A DNA stretch of 64,000 nt from Paenibacillus sp. FSL K6-3182 (GCF_037976325.1 NZ_CP150265.1:1505501-1569500), one strand, 5' to 3'; positions 9,974 through 18,294 are shown, counted from the stretch's first letter. Notes: a model not told the origin generated them from the sequence alone. Translations and numbers: made by a program.

Positions 9974-10015
9974 AGCTGAGAGCGCTGTTTTCTGCGCTGC
10001 TCGGCTTTATTTTTA
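9974..10015 (+). terminator. Probable terminator after the SDR gene
   Basis: AGCTGAGAGCGC pairs imperfectly with GCGCTGCTCGGCT, followed by TTATTTTT. Confidence 0.55.
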
Positions 10016-10046
10016 TGAAGCCAAGACAGATAAGACCCTGAGACCA

Positions 10047-10076
10047 TTGACGCATCGAAAAAGTCCATGTTACTCT
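10047..10076 (+). promoter_or_regulatory. Promoter of the STM4015-STM4011-like operon
   Basis: TTGACG (10047-10052) and TACTCT (10071-10076) are 18 bases apart and lie 33 bases before the TTG start of the first operon gene. Confidence 0.5.
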
Positions 10077-10108
10077 AACTTCACATGGAAACTATTGGAG
10101 GGATCATC

Positions 10109-10951
10109 TTGATTGAAATTCGCTTATCGGTAGGTTATGACGAGTATGAAGAAGGCGTAAGGATGTCTGAACTGATTGAGAAATTGGCATCTAGCGCAGA
10201 TGGCGAGAAGCTGTCTATACTAACGATTGGCGATTGGGGTCAGGCGTATGAGAATTCTCCGGACAGCTTCTTGGAATCATTGATCAGCCATAAAGATTCT
10301 TTTCCTAATTTAACGAAATTATTTATTGGAGATATGGGTTTTGAGGAATGCGAGGTTTCCTGGATTAATCAGACGAACCTTTCACCGCTGCTTGCGGCAT
10401 TCCCGAATTTGCAGTCATTGTCGATCAAGGGCAGCCAAGAGTTAAGCTTGCAGCCTCTTGTACACGAGAAGCTGCAAGAGCTCGTTATTATTTGCGGAGG
10501 GCTTCCGAAGTCTGTACTAGAGGAAATAACGAGTGCAAAGCTGCCTGAGCTGAAGAAGCTTGAGCTTTATCTGGGCGTAGATGATTACGGTTTTGACGGC
10601 GGAATAGAGGATGTCATGCCGCTGCTGCAAGGTGATCTGTTTCCAAAGCTTACATACTTAGGCTTGAAGGATAGTGAAATTCAGGACGAAATCGCAATTG
10701 CGATCGCGGATGCGCCGATTTTGGACCAGTTGGAAATACTTGATCTCTCTTACGGCACATTATCCGATGAAGGCGGAAAGGCACTGCTTGCAAGCGAGCG
10801 TGTGAAGAAGCTGAAGCACCTTAACCTGAGCTACCACTATATGTCGGATGAGCTGCTGCTTCGCTGGAAGCAAACAGGCCTGTCAGTAGATGTGACGGAC
10901 CAGCAGGAAACGGATGAAGATGATTGGCGTTATCCGTTCCTTACCGAATAA
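10109..10951 (+). CDS. STM4015 family leucine-rich-repeat protein
   Basis: A roughly 280-residue cytoplasmic protein built of leucine-rich repeats. LxxL-type repeats are visible through the chain: FPNLTKLFIGDMGF, FPNLQSLSIKGSQELS, LPELKKLELYLGV, FPKLTYLGLKDSEIQ, LDQLEILDLSYGTLSDEGGKAL and VKKLKHLNLSYHYMSDE. The last two have the 28-residue ribonuclease-inhibitor style. An ATG lies in frame at 10085, but the TTG at 10109 is preferred because GGAGGG stands 6 bases before it. No signal peptide is seen. The TAA overlaps the next gene's ATG by one base (TAATG). It is first in a five-gene set matching the Salmonella STM4015-STM4011 locus by order and type; the role of the protein in that set is unknown and may be scaffolding or substrate recognition. 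Confidence 0.75.
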   Translation: MIEIRLSVGYDEYEEGVRMSELIEKLASSADGEKLSILTIGDWGQAYENSPDSFLESLISHKDSFPNLTKLFIGDMGFEECEVSWINQTNLSPLLAAFPNLQSLSIKGSQELSLQPLVHEKLQELVIICGGLPKSVLEEITSAKLPELKKLELYLGVDDYGFDGGIEDVMPLLQGDLFPKLTYLGLKDSEIQDEIAIAIADAPILDQLEILDLSYGTLSDEGGKALLASERVKKLKHLNLSYHYMSDELLLRWKQTGLSVDVTDQQETDEDDWRYPFLTE

Positions 10952-12177
10952 TGGATCATTTTAAAAACGACGGCGTTGCCGAAGCTCCTTATTTGCTCAT
11001 CGGAAATCCGTCAAACAAACGAACATTCGGCTTGCAGGCTGCAAGAAGGAAGCAGGGGCTCGCTCCTGCTGTTGTGCTCTCCTATGAGCAGCTGCTCAAG
11101 CGAACAGTGTTTATTCAAGATATTTTGCGAGAATATACAGAAGCTGATAAGGTCATTATTCGGCTTGATGCGCCAGGTGAGGATCAAGCCGTTGAACGAC
11201 AGTTGATCGCATGGGGTGCGGCTGACCGAAGCGGCGATGACTTATTCTGGTCAGCGGGCTCTCTGCCGCACAATATTTCGATATCCGCGGAGGAAGCGCA
11301 GCAGTTGCCGCTGGAGCATGGACGAATCTATTATCCAGCACAGTGGTACCGCGGGTACTGCCGATTTCTTGCTGCTATGCATACAGAGGTTAAAGCTTCA
11401 GGCGTTTCCGCAAGCTGGGTAAACTCGCCGGGAAGCGTAGCTAATATGTTCGACAAAAGAAGCTGCTGGCAGCTGCTCACACGCCATGGACTCATCATGC
11501 CGGCTCTTCCTGCTCCTACAGGAAGCATAAAAAATTACGATGAGCTGCAAGCGGCGATTGCTGCAAGCGGCATGAGGCGTCTGTTTATTAAGCTTGCTTG
11601 CGGATCGGGCGCTTCTGGTGTTATTGCCTATCAAATCAATCCTCGTACAGGCGATGAACTTGCTATCACGACCATCGGCATAGAAGAACGGGCCCGCGGC
11701 ATTTGCTTTTTCAACGAAGGCAAGCTGCGGCGTTACCGGGAACACTCCGACATTCGGCGAATGGTCGATTGGGTATGCCGGGAAGGTGCACATATTGAAC
11801 GATGGATTGAGAAGGAAAGCTTCGAGAGCAAGTCGTTTGATGTACGGCAGCTTGTCGTGGATGGTAAGGCTTGTCATACGGTACTCCGTTTAAGCAGCAC
11901 TCCAATTACGAATCTTCATCTGCGCAACGAACGGAGGATGGATGTCGATCAGCTGCTATCTGCAGAAATAATGGCAGCGGTGCAGCGGACAGCTGAATCC
12001 GCGCTCCGAGCATTTCCCGGCTGCTCTGCGGCAGGGGTTGATGTGCTCGTTCAAAGAGGAAGCGGCATGACCTATCCGATAGACATCAATCCTTTTGGTG
12101 ATTTGCTGTACGGCGCCGAGTATGAGGGAATGAACACCTATGAATGGCAAATGCAGCAGCTGCTTAGAGGGGAATAG
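10951..12177 (+). CDS. STM4014 family ATP-grasp-like protein
   Basis: A 408-residue protein with an ATP-grasp-like layout: an N-terminal alpha/beta domain (residues 1-150), a MFDKRSCWQLL helix typical of the start of the fold, a nucleotide-binding lysine in LFIKLACGSGASG (K214), a HIERWIEKESF strand, FDVRQLVVDGKA, and the metal-binding end DVLV...YPIDINPFGD (D378, N380). ATP-grasp enzymes join a carboxylate to an amine or thiol through an acyl phosphate, so a ligase step is the likely role; the substrates are unknown. The ATG at 10951 shares a base with the previous stop; a TTG at 10924 is in frame but lacks a ribosome site. It is followed 6 bases later by the hydrolase gene. Confidence 0.75.
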   Translation: MDHFKNDGVAEAPYLLIGNPSNKRTFGLQAARRKQGLAPAVVLSYEQLLKRTVFIQDILREYTEADKVIIRLDAPGEDQAVERQLIAWGAADRSGDDLFWSAGSLPHNISISAEEAQQLPLEHGRIYYPAQWYRGYCRFLAAMHTEVKASGVSASWVNSPGSVANMFDKRSCWQLLTRHGLIMPALPAPTGSIKNYDELQAAIAASGMRRLFIKLACGSGASGVIAYQINPRTGDELAITTIGIEERARGICFFNEGKLRRYREHSDIRRMVDWVCREGAHIERWIEKESFESKSFDVRQLVVDGKACHTVLRLSSTPITNLHLRNERRMDVDQLLSAEIMAAVQRTAESALRAFPGCSAAGVDVLVQRGSGMTYPIDINPFGDLLYGAEYEGMNTYEWQMQQLLRGE

Positions 12178-12183
12178 ATACGA

Positions 12184-12969
12184 ATGCTAGATATGAACCA
12201 AATTGTAGGTTCTCACGATATACTCATGATTACGCTTGATACGCTGCGTTATGACGCTGCGAAGCTTGAGGAAAAGAATTGCCCGAACCTTTGCGGAAGT
12301 GGAGGCTGGGAGAAGAGGCATTCGCCGGGCAGCTTTACTTATGCTGCCCATCATGCTTTTTTTGGCGGTTTTTTGCCTACTCCTGCAAATACGGACAAAG
12401 CTTCTCATATTAGATTGTTTCATACAAAAAATACGGGGCTTAAGACGCACCCTCATACATGGTTATTTGACGCTCCGGATCTTGTATCCGGCTTGCAGGA
12501 GGCGGGCTACCGAACAATCTGCATCGGAGGCGTCATTTTTTTTACGAAAAAGAATAAGCTAGCCAAGGTTCTGCCTAGTTATTTTCAAGAAAGCTATTGG
12601 CGGATGACATTCGGGGTAACGAATCCGCGTTCGACGGAGCATCAAGTGAATCACGCGCTTAAGCTGCTGGAGAAATCGGATCCCGCCGAGAAGCTGTTTC
12701 TGTTCATGAATATATCTGCCATGCATGGACCAAATCATTATTTTGTAGATGGCGCCAAACGGGATTCCGTGGAAACACAGCGTGCCGCGCTTCGTTATGT
12801 TGATAGTCAGCTTGCCCCATTGTTTGAAGCCATGCGGCGCAGGGGAAAAACATTATGTCTCGCGTTTTCCGATCATGGGACAGCTTACGGCGAGGATGGC
12901 TATGAAGGGCATCGGCTTGCCCATGAGGTTGTCTGGAACGTGCCGTATCGCGAATTTATTTTGGAATAA
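12184..12969 (+). CDS. STM4013/SEN3800 family hydrolase (alkaline phosphatase superfamily)
   Basis: A 261-residue protein related to sulfatases and phosphopentomutase-type members of the alkaline phosphatase superfamily but much shorter. The likely first metal ligand is Asp19 in MITLDTLRYD; SPGSFTYAAHHAFFGG gives Thr52 as a possible nucleophile; FMNISAMHGPNHYF is the mid-chain element; and FSDHGTAYGEDGYEGHRLAHE supplies Asp230, His231 and His243 as metal ligands. No signal peptide is present, so it acts in the cytosol, unlike most sulfatases. The gene lies 6 bases after the ATP-grasp gene and 14 bases before the HemN-like gene. It may hydrolyse or transfer a phosphoryl, sulfuryl or phosphodiester group on the pathway intermediate. 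Family naming is by gene order and motifs. Confidence 0.78.
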   Translation: MLDMNQIVGSHDILMITLDTLRYDAAKLEEKNCPNLCGSGGWEKRHSPGSFTYAAHHAFFGGFLPTPANTDKASHIRLFHTKNTGLKTHPHTWLFDAPDLVSGLQEAGYRTICIGGVIFFTKKNKLAKVLPSYFQESYWRMTFGVTNPRSTEHQVNHALKLLEKSDPAEKLFLFMNISAMHGPNHYFVDGAKRDSVETQRAALRYVDSQLAPLFEAMRRRGKTLCLAFSDHGTAYGEDGYEGHRLAHEVVWNVPYREFILE

Positions 12970-12983
12970 GGAGGAGAAGCAGC

Positions 12984-14342
12984 TTGCAAAAATCATCTTC
13001 GCTACCATCTTTTTCGGAGCTTAAGGAGCAGGAGCAGCGCTGGATGGGGGCTCCTTACCGTTCCTATTTGTATTCCTATCCCCATAAGACAGCTTACCGA
13101 GATTTGTATCCCGCGCAGTCGCTGAAGGAGATGTGGGAGCGGGATCAAACCGATTATTATTTTTTGTATATGCATATTCCCTTTTGCGGTGCTCGCTGCG
13201 GCTTCTGCAATTTGTTCACGCTGCCGGATCGTCGTTTAGACGTACATGAGCAGTATATTGATGCTATGCAGCGGCAGGCGGAGCAGTGGGCGCCTTGGTT
13301 TAAAGGCAAAACATTTTCGCGATTTGCGATTGGCGGAGGGACGCCAACCTTGCTTGCGGCTCCCCAGTTGAACCGTCTATTCGATATAGCAGAGAATACA
13401 ATGGGCCTTGATCCGATGAAAGCATCGATATCGGTCGAGACGTCGCCGGAAACGGTAACGGCTGACCGCATGCGCGTTCTTAAGGATCGGCATGTTGATC
13501 GGATCAGCATGGGTGTTCAAAGCTTCGTTGAAGAGGAAGCAGCAGCTATCTATCGTCCGCAGAAGCCGCGGCTTGCGGAAGAGGCGCTGGAGACGTTGAT
13601 GTCCTATTCGTTTCCACTCGTGAATGTCGATCTTATTTACGGTTTGCCTAAGCAAACCGCGGAAACATGGATTTATTCACTGGAGAAGGCGCTCAGCTAT
13701 GCGCCTGGCGAAATATTTATATATCCGCTATATACACGTGAGAACACCATTATTAAGCCAGAACAGATGCGCAGCGAGGGAGAGGATATTCGACTGGAGC
13801 TGTACCATATTGCGCGGCAGCGTCTGGAAGCGGCAGGCTATAAGCAGTTTTCGATGAGGCGTTTCGCTAGAGATACATCGTTTGATCATAAAACCGTGCT
13901 GCCCTTCAGCTGTCAGGAGGAAGGCATGGCAGGGCTTGGCTGCGGAGCACGCTCTTACACCCGCGATGTACATTATGCATCGCGTTATGGTGTGAGCGCA
14001 GCGGCAACGCGCAGCATTATTGAACAATATGTTGCTGCAGAGCGTTATGATACAGCTGATTACGGTTTTATTCTGAATGAAGCAGAGCAGAAGCGCAGGT
14101 TTATATTGAAAGCTTTGCTGCACCGCGAGGGGCTAATCTTACACACGTACGAGGAGCGATTCAAGAGTAATGCGCTAGCCGATCATCCTGATTTGCAGAC
14201 ACTGATCGGTTTGGAGCTGGCGGAGCTTCAGGAGGGTACTCTCCGCCTGACGACACAAGGCATGGCTTATTCGGATGCGATTGGCGACGAGTTTATTTCG
14301 GGCGATGTAAGGGAGCTTATGAACGGGTACGTCATCCGATGA
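12984..14342 (+). CDS. STM4012 family radical SAM protein (HemN-like)
   Basis: A 452-residue radical S-adenosylmethionine protein of the HemN/coproporphyrinogen-dehydrogenase-like group. The iron-sulfur ligands are Cys68, Cys72 and Cys75 in FCGARCGFCNLF (CX3CX2C), followed by the GGGTPTLL motif for SAM, SVETSPETV, RISMGVQSF and NVDLIYGLPKQT, all HemN hallmarks. The HemN-like C-terminal domain is present (GLGCGARSY, then a HTH-like region near 370-440). True HemN makes protoporphyrinogen in haem synthesis, but related proteins act as methyltransferases or cyclisation enzymes, so haem function should not be assumed. The start is a TTG 6 bases after GGAGGAGAAGC. Its ATGA overlap with the next radical SAM gene indicates coupled translation. 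Confidence 0.88.
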   Translation: MQKSSSLPSFSELKEQEQRWMGAPYRSYLYSYPHKTAYRDLYPAQSLKEMWERDQTDYYFLYMHIPFCGARCGFCNLFTLPDRRLDVHEQYIDAMQRQAEQWAPWFKGKTFSRFAIGGGTPTLLAAPQLNRLFDIAENTMGLDPMKASISVETSPETVTADRMRVLKDRHVDRISMGVQSFVEEEAAAIYRPQKPRLAEEALETLMSYSFPLVNVDLIYGLPKQTAETWIYSLEKALSYAPGEIFIYPLYTRENTIIKPEQMRSEGEDIRLELYHIARQRLEAAGYKQFSMRRFARDTSFDHKTVLPFSCQEEGMAGLGCGARSYTRDVHYASRYGVSAAATRSIIEQYVAAERYDTADYGFILNEAEQKRRFILKALLHREGLILHTYEERFKSNALADHPDLQTLIGLELAELQEGTLRLTTQGMAYSDAIGDEFISGDVRELMNGYVIR

Positions 14343-15226
14343 AGGCGGTGCTCTATTACCGCGGCGCGTTGTCATCATGCAATTATGACTGTCCTTATTG
14401 CCCATTCAGCAAAATAAAGGACAGCAAAGCGACGCTTGCGAAGGACAAGGAGCAGCTTCATGCCTTTATGGACTGGGTTCGGGAGCAAAGCGGCTCCGGA
14501 CATCAGCTTTCGATTTTTTTTAATCCTTATGGCGAAGCGCTCGTACATCGGTGGTATCGTGAGGCGATGATCGAGCTGTCCCATATGCCGCATATCGAGA
14601 AGGTAGCTGTCCAGACCAACTTATCCGTCAAGCTTGAATGGACGAACGACATCGACCGGAGCAAGGCAGCCTTTTGGGTTACCTATCATCCTGGACAAAC
14701 GAGCCATGCTGCTTTCCTAAGCCAGTGCATGAAGCTGTATGAGCAGGGAATTCCTTTTAGTGTCGGGTCTGTTGGGATACGCTCGGCTTTCGGCGCGATT
14801 AAGCAGCTGCGGCAGCTGCTGCCAGAGGACGTATACCTGTGGGTCAACGCCTTCAAGGATCAGAAAAATTATTATTCAGAGAATGATATCGTTTATTTAA
14901 CCGAAATTGATCCGCATTTCCAGCTGAACGTTCCCGATTACGATAGTTTAGGCAAACCATGCGGCGCGGGCTCACATGTGTTTTATGTGCAGGGGGCTGG
15001 CATTGTCAAACGCTGCTATAGCGATCGCAAGGTTATCGGCCATCTCTATCGTGACGGACTTGAGGGTCTAACATCTGAGCGTCCTTGCACGATGAAGAAA
15101 TGCGGGTGCTACATTGGCTATATTCATATGCCCGAACTGAAGCTTGGCGAGGTTTACGGTGATCGTCTGCTAGAACGTATTCCGTCAGGTTATACGCAGC
15201 AGCTTGCTTCAAATTCATCGAAATAG
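14339..15226 (+). CDS. STM4011 family radical SAM protein
   Basis: A 295-residue radical SAM protein. The SAM-cluster cysteines are Cys14, Cys18 and Cys21 (CNYDCPYC) close to the N-terminus. FNPYGEALVHRWYRE and VAVQTNLSVKLEW resemble the SAM-binding elements of the SPASM/twitch class. The C-terminal third has five more cysteines (208, 226, 250, 255, 257, the last three in CTMKKCGC), which could bind an auxiliary iron-sulfur cluster. This is a hallmark of radical SAM enzymes that modify peptides or dehydrogenate substrates. The gene is the last of the five-gene set and overlaps the preceding radical SAM gene by 4 bases. The substrate is unknown; no short precursor peptide gene was seen next to it. 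Confidence 0.85.
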   Translation: MKAVLYYRGALSSCNYDCPYCPFSKIKDSKATLAKDKEQLHAFMDWVREQSGSGHQLSIFFNPYGEALVHRWYREAMIELSHMPHIEKVAVQTNLSVKLEWTNDIDRSKAAFWVTYHPGQTSHAAFLSQCMKLYEQGIPFSVGSVGIRSAFGAIKQLRQLLPEDVYLWVNAFKDQKNYYSENDIVYLTEIDPHFQLNVPDYDSLGKPCGAGSHVFYVQGAGIVKRCYSDRKVIGHLYRDGLEGLTSERPCTMKKCGCYIGYIHMPELKLGEVYGDRLLERIPSGYTQQLASNSSK

Positions 15227-15271
15227 GGTAAAGTAAATCATGGCTTGAATCATGAGAGGAGTGTGCAACAT

Positions 15272-15802
15272 ATGACACCACTAAAAAAGGTAGCATTTCT
15301 GCTAGCTGATGACTTCGAAGATTCCGAAATGAAAAATCCCTATGATGAAATGGCAAAGAACGGTCACGACGCCGTTATTATTAGCTTGAAGAGCAACGAC
15401 GAATTAAAAGGAAAACAGGGGACCATTGCGTATACCTCGCATTTGTCCATTGAAGAAGCTGATGCAGATGACTACGCTGCAATCATTATTCCGGGCGGAA
15501 AATCACCGTCTCATCTTATGGACAATGCGGATGTGCAGGCGTTCGTTCAAAAGGCAGATAAAGCTGGCACAACTATTGCGGCAATATGCCACGGTCCGCA
15601 AATTTTGGAGGCAGCTGGCCTGCTGAAGGGACGCACGTTAACGGCCTATCCTGCTTTATCCGCAGAAATTGAAGCAGCCGGCGGGACTTTTGTCGATAAA
15701 GAAGTTGTCGTTGATCGCAACTTTGTTACGTCACGAACGCCAGAGGACGAGCCTGCTTTCATTCGGGAGACACTTGTAAAGCTTGGCGTAAACGCTTGGT
15801 AG
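15272..15802 (+). CDS. PfpI/DJ-1 family protein (type 1 glutamine amidotransferase-like)
   Basis: A 176-residue DJ-1/PfpI superfamily protein similar in size to the YhbO/YfkM stress proteins (deglycase or protease claims exist for the family). The nucleophile elbow is AAICHGPQILEAAG with Cys106 followed by His107, and an acidic residue from the LADDFEDSEM segment probably completes the site. The ATG at 15272 is preferred over upstream codons because AGAGGAG precedes it. It lies 45 bases after the radical SAM gene with no terminator between, so it may be transcribed with that operon, although it is not part of the usual STM4011-4015 set. A strong terminator follows. Confidence 0.88.
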   Translation: MTPLKKVAFLLADDFEDSEMKNPYDEMAKNGHDAVIISLKSNDELKGKQGTIAYTSHLSIEEADADDYAAIIIPGGKSPSHLMDNADVQAFVQKADKAGTTIAAICHGPQILEAAGLLKGRTLTAYPALSAEIEAAGGTFVDKEVVVDRNFVTSRTPEDEPAFIRETLVKLGVNAW

Positions 15803-15844
15803 TTTGAAATTGCTTTCGCTTTTATAGCGAAAGCGCAAGCAGGC

Positions 15845-15890
15845 AGGACTGTCTCACTAGATCCAAGCGGATCTGGGACAGTCCTTTTTT
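15845..15890 (+). terminator. Rho-independent terminator after the PfpI gene
   Basis: Arms AGGACTGTC and GACAGTCCT, with an inner AGATCC/GGATCT pair, are followed by TTTTT. A second, smaller hairpin GCTTTCGCT/AGCGAAAGC precedes it at 15812-15834. Confidence 0.9.
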
Positions 15891-15921
15891 GTATCACATT
15901 GCATATTTTGCTGGAGCGAAC

Positions 15922-15951
15922 TTGGTCATCGCAATGCAAGTAGGGTATACT
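15922..15951 (+). promoter_or_regulatory. SigA-type promoter for the Cys-rich protein gene
   Basis: TTGGTC and TATACT are 18 bases apart, 43 bases before the ATG at 15995. Confidence 0.5.
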
Positions 15952-15994
15952 TTTTAGTATATATACGTTTAGTAAGGAAGGAGAGCATGCTTGA

Positions 15995-16636
15995 ATGCCA
16001 CACATGAAGCAGGGTGAACATACAGATCAAGCAAACCGCCCCCTTATTCAACGGCCTTCTACAGTGAGCAGGACAAGCCTTATTGATAACGGCATGACCG
16101 TTTTGCAGCAATGGGGAGCAGATCATATTTGCAAAGTTTGTATAGCAAACAGCGGATCATGCTGCCGCGATTGCCGCCATTTGCTCGATGGGGTAGGCTG
16201 CCAATTGCGAAATACAAGCTGTACAGCATGGTTATGCGGTTTTCATAAATATTTATTGTTTGAGGTTGAACAGTTGGAAGAGTGGAACCTGTTTTGGGAT
16301 GATGTTCCCGGTCAGGCATTTCGTGAGGACTCTACACCTGAGCAGGTCATAATTGATAAATCATTAACGATTCAACAGCAAACAATGGAGCATCTTGGCG
16401 AAGCGCTTGCTGCAGATTTACAGGAGATGGAACGCTCGCATATTGCGATCGGCATTATCCTTACGCTTCGGGAGAAGCTGGATAAAAATATTGATCAGTT
16501 TATGCTGGAAGACAAGGATCATAAGCGGAAGCTGAGGATCAAACGGAAAATAAAAGTTCTTTCAAGCGATTTCCAGCGCTTTCACCATTTATTGAATAAG
16601 TACAAGATAGAGCTAGCTGAGCTCCATAACATGTAG
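15995..16636 (+). CDS. Cys-rich protein of unknown function
   Basis: A 213-residue protein I cannot assign. Residues 45-85 are rich in cysteine: CKVC, then SCCRDC, GVGCQ, NTSCTAWLCGFHK. That pattern could bind zinc or an iron-sulfur cluster. The C-terminal half (about 110-213) is helical, charged and probably coiled-coil (LREKLDKNIDQFMLE, KRKLRIKRKIKVLSSD). No signal peptide or membrane segment is visible. The start is chosen because GGAAGGAGAG lies about 9 bases before the ATG. It has its own promoter and shares a bidirectional terminator with the convergent hydrolase gene. Codon use looks like that of the neighbours. Confidence 0.75.
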   Translation: MPHMKQGEHTDQANRPLIQRPSTVSRTSLIDNGMTVLQQWGADHICKVCIANSGSCCRDCRHLLDGVGCQLRNTSCTAWLCGFHKYLLFEVEQLEEWNLFWDDVPGQAFREDSTPEQVIIDKSLTIQQQTMEHLGEALAADLQEMERSHIAIGIILTLREKLDKNIDQFMLEDKDHKRKLRIKRKIKVLSSDFQRFHHLLNKYKIELAELHNM

Positions 16637-16666
16637 AAAAAGGAGCCGATTAATACGGCTCCTTTT
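16637..16666. terminator. Bidirectional terminator between convergent genes
   Basis: Arms AAAAGGAGCCG and CGGCTCCTTTT pair perfectly around 8 bases, so the hairpin has a T run in both directions. Confidence 0.85.
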
Positions 16667-16673
16667 CAGCTTT

Positions 16674-17489
16674 TTATTTCAAAAATTCGAGCAGCTCCTC
16701 ATTGAATCTAGTTGGTTCGTCGAAGAGCATGCCATGGCCGCTTTGCTCGAACGTAACGAGCGTAGAGCCGTCAATGCCGCTAAGCAGCTGCTTGGCGAAT
16801 TCTGGTGGACATATTTGATCCAGATTGCCTTGGAAAATCGTCGTCGCAGCTTTGATTTGCAGCACATCCTTCCGCAAGTCCTCATCGCGCAGCGACTCGA
16901 ACGTATGGATTGACCCCCACGCGGATGCCTCTAAGCCGAGCAGCTGCAGCCAATCTTTGAATGGCTGGCTGATGGCGTTTGGGTCTTGATCGGCTAGAAA
17001 TTTCTCGCCGAAATCTCGGAGCAGCTGCGGACGGTCTTTTTTGATTGCAGCGATTTGATCATTCGCTTCCTCTTGTGTCATGCCATGCGGGTAATTTTCA
17101 CGCTGCGTGAATGAGGGAGCTGCTGCGCCTAGAAGCGCGAGCTTGCGAATGCCGTAACCGCCATGGCGCGCCATATAGCGGACGGCAATTGCTCCTCCTA
17201 CCGAGAAACCAACGAGATAGGCTTGATCCAGTTTCAAATAATCAATAACAGCCTTTACGTCATCTGCTAGCCGATCGTAGCTATAGCCAGCTGCGGGAGC
17301 ACTGGATTTGCCAAAGCCGCGTTGATCGATCCCAATACAGCGATAACCTTGCTCAGATAGCAGGGTGAACTGAGCTTCAAACATTTTGTGGTTCAGCGGC
17401 CAGCCATGCAAGAAGATAACGGGGCTGCCGGAGCCTATATCCTCAACATAAAGTTTAACTTTTTTCTCAACCTCAATATAATGTCCCAT
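16674..17489 (-). CDS. Alpha/beta hydrolase
   Basis: A 271-residue alpha/beta-hydrolase fold enzyme of the non-haem haloperoxidase/arylesterase-like group. The oxyanion-hole motif HGWP lies at 28-31, the nucleophile elbow is GFSVGG with Ser96, the probable acid is Asp224 (GNLDQICPPE) and the catalytic His is His252 (SGHGMLFDEP), so the triad is complete. IDQRGFGKSSAP is the typical strand-helix segment after the third strand. No signal peptide is present. The family hydrolyses esters, lactones or related bonds; the substrate is not evident. It is monocistronic and convergent with the Cys-rich protein gene. Confidence 0.88.
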   Translation of the reverse strand: MGHYIEVEKKVKLYVEDIGSGSPVIFLHGWPLNHKMFEAQFTLLSEQGYRCIGIDQRGFGKSSAPAAGYSYDRLADDVKAVIDYLKLDQAYLVGFSVGGAIAVRYMARHGGYGIRKLALLGAAAPSFTQRENYPHGMTQEEANDQIAAIKKDRPQLLRDFGEKFLADQDPNAISQPFKDWLQLLGLEASAWGSIHTFESLRDEDLRKDVLQIKAATTIFQGNLDQICPPEFAKQLLSGIDGSTLVTFEQSGHGMLFDEPTRFNEELLEFLK

Positions 17490-17607
17490 AATATCTCTCC
17501 TCTCGCGTCTATACTTTTACTTACCCGTATTAGCATCTTTTGAAAAATAATTCTTTTTCATACGTAAGAAGAGTTAGAATAGCGGTATATGACTTGGAGG
17601 CTAAAGC

Positions 17608-18294
17608 ATGTTTTCTTGGTTGCGAATGACGGCTATTATTATCGTTACTGCTTTTTTAACTAGGTTCATTCCGTTCTCGGCTTTTTTTCAAAATGTGAAT
17701 ACATTAGTCCACGAGCTTGCCCATGCGCTTGCAGCTTTGCTGCTTAAGGGAAGCGTCTTGCATATTTATTTGTACGCTGACCAAAGCGGAGTGACTTATA
17801 CCTCGTACACGGACAGCTGGATGCTAATCCCGATTGCGCTTGCCGGCTATACGGGCTCAGCTTTGTTCTCGCTGCTGCTTTTCTTTCTATATGCAAAAGG
17901 AAAAGCTCGTTTTGGACTCGCGATCGTTGCGATAGCAGCTGGAGTGGCGCTCGCGCTTTTTGTTCGAAATGATTACGGCATGGCTTGGAGCGCGGGTTTC
18001 CTAGCATTGACGGTTCTTATTTATTTTGCTGCTCCTCGCTGGCTCAGAGACTTTTATTATTTGCTGATCGCTTTTATTTGTTTAGTGGAATCCATTATTA
18101 GTCCATTTGTGTTGCTCTATCTTGCGATTACGGAGCCCGCATCAGCTGGGGATGCGGCTGGTTTAAGCGACGTAACCGGTGTACCTGCCTTTGTGTGGTC
18201 CGCTTTGTTCTGCTTCTTCTCGCTCTGGTGTGCCAAAATAGCGACTAGCTGCTTGTTTAGGAGAGGCGCTGGTGGGATACTAATAAGTAAATAA
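17608..18294 (+). CDS. M50-like membrane metallopeptidase
   Basis: A 228-residue membrane protein with a zinc-binding HELAH motif (HExxH, residues 35-39) at the end of the first hydrophobic region, as in the peptidase M50B-like group (site-2-protease relatives). Further hydrophobic segments lie near 70-90, 95-110, 115-130, 135-170 and 185-215. Residues 49-65 (VLHIYLYADQSGVTYTSY) give a hydrophilic turn similar to that of other M50B proteins. The second metal ligand, often in an NxxPxxxxDG motif, is not evident, so activity is uncertain. It lies 22 bases before the PPK2 gene and they are likely co-transcribed. Confidence 0.75.
   Translation: MFSWLRMTAIIIVTAFLTRFIPFSAFFQNVNTLVHELAHALAALLLKGSVLHIYLYADQSGVTYTSYTDSWMLIPIALAGYTGSALFSLLLFFLYAKGKARFGLAIVAIAAGVALALFVRNDYGMAWSAGFLALTVLIYFAAPRWLRDFYYLLIAFICLVESIISPFVLLYLAITEPASAGDAAGLSDVTGVPAFVWSALFCFFSLWCAKIATSCLFRRGAGGILISK

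Noticed and set aside
12984..14342. Calling the HemN-like protein coproporphyrinogen dehydrogenase of haem synthesis
   Set aside because: HemN-like proteins have diverse functions, and the neighbours are STM4011-4015-type genes, not haem genes.
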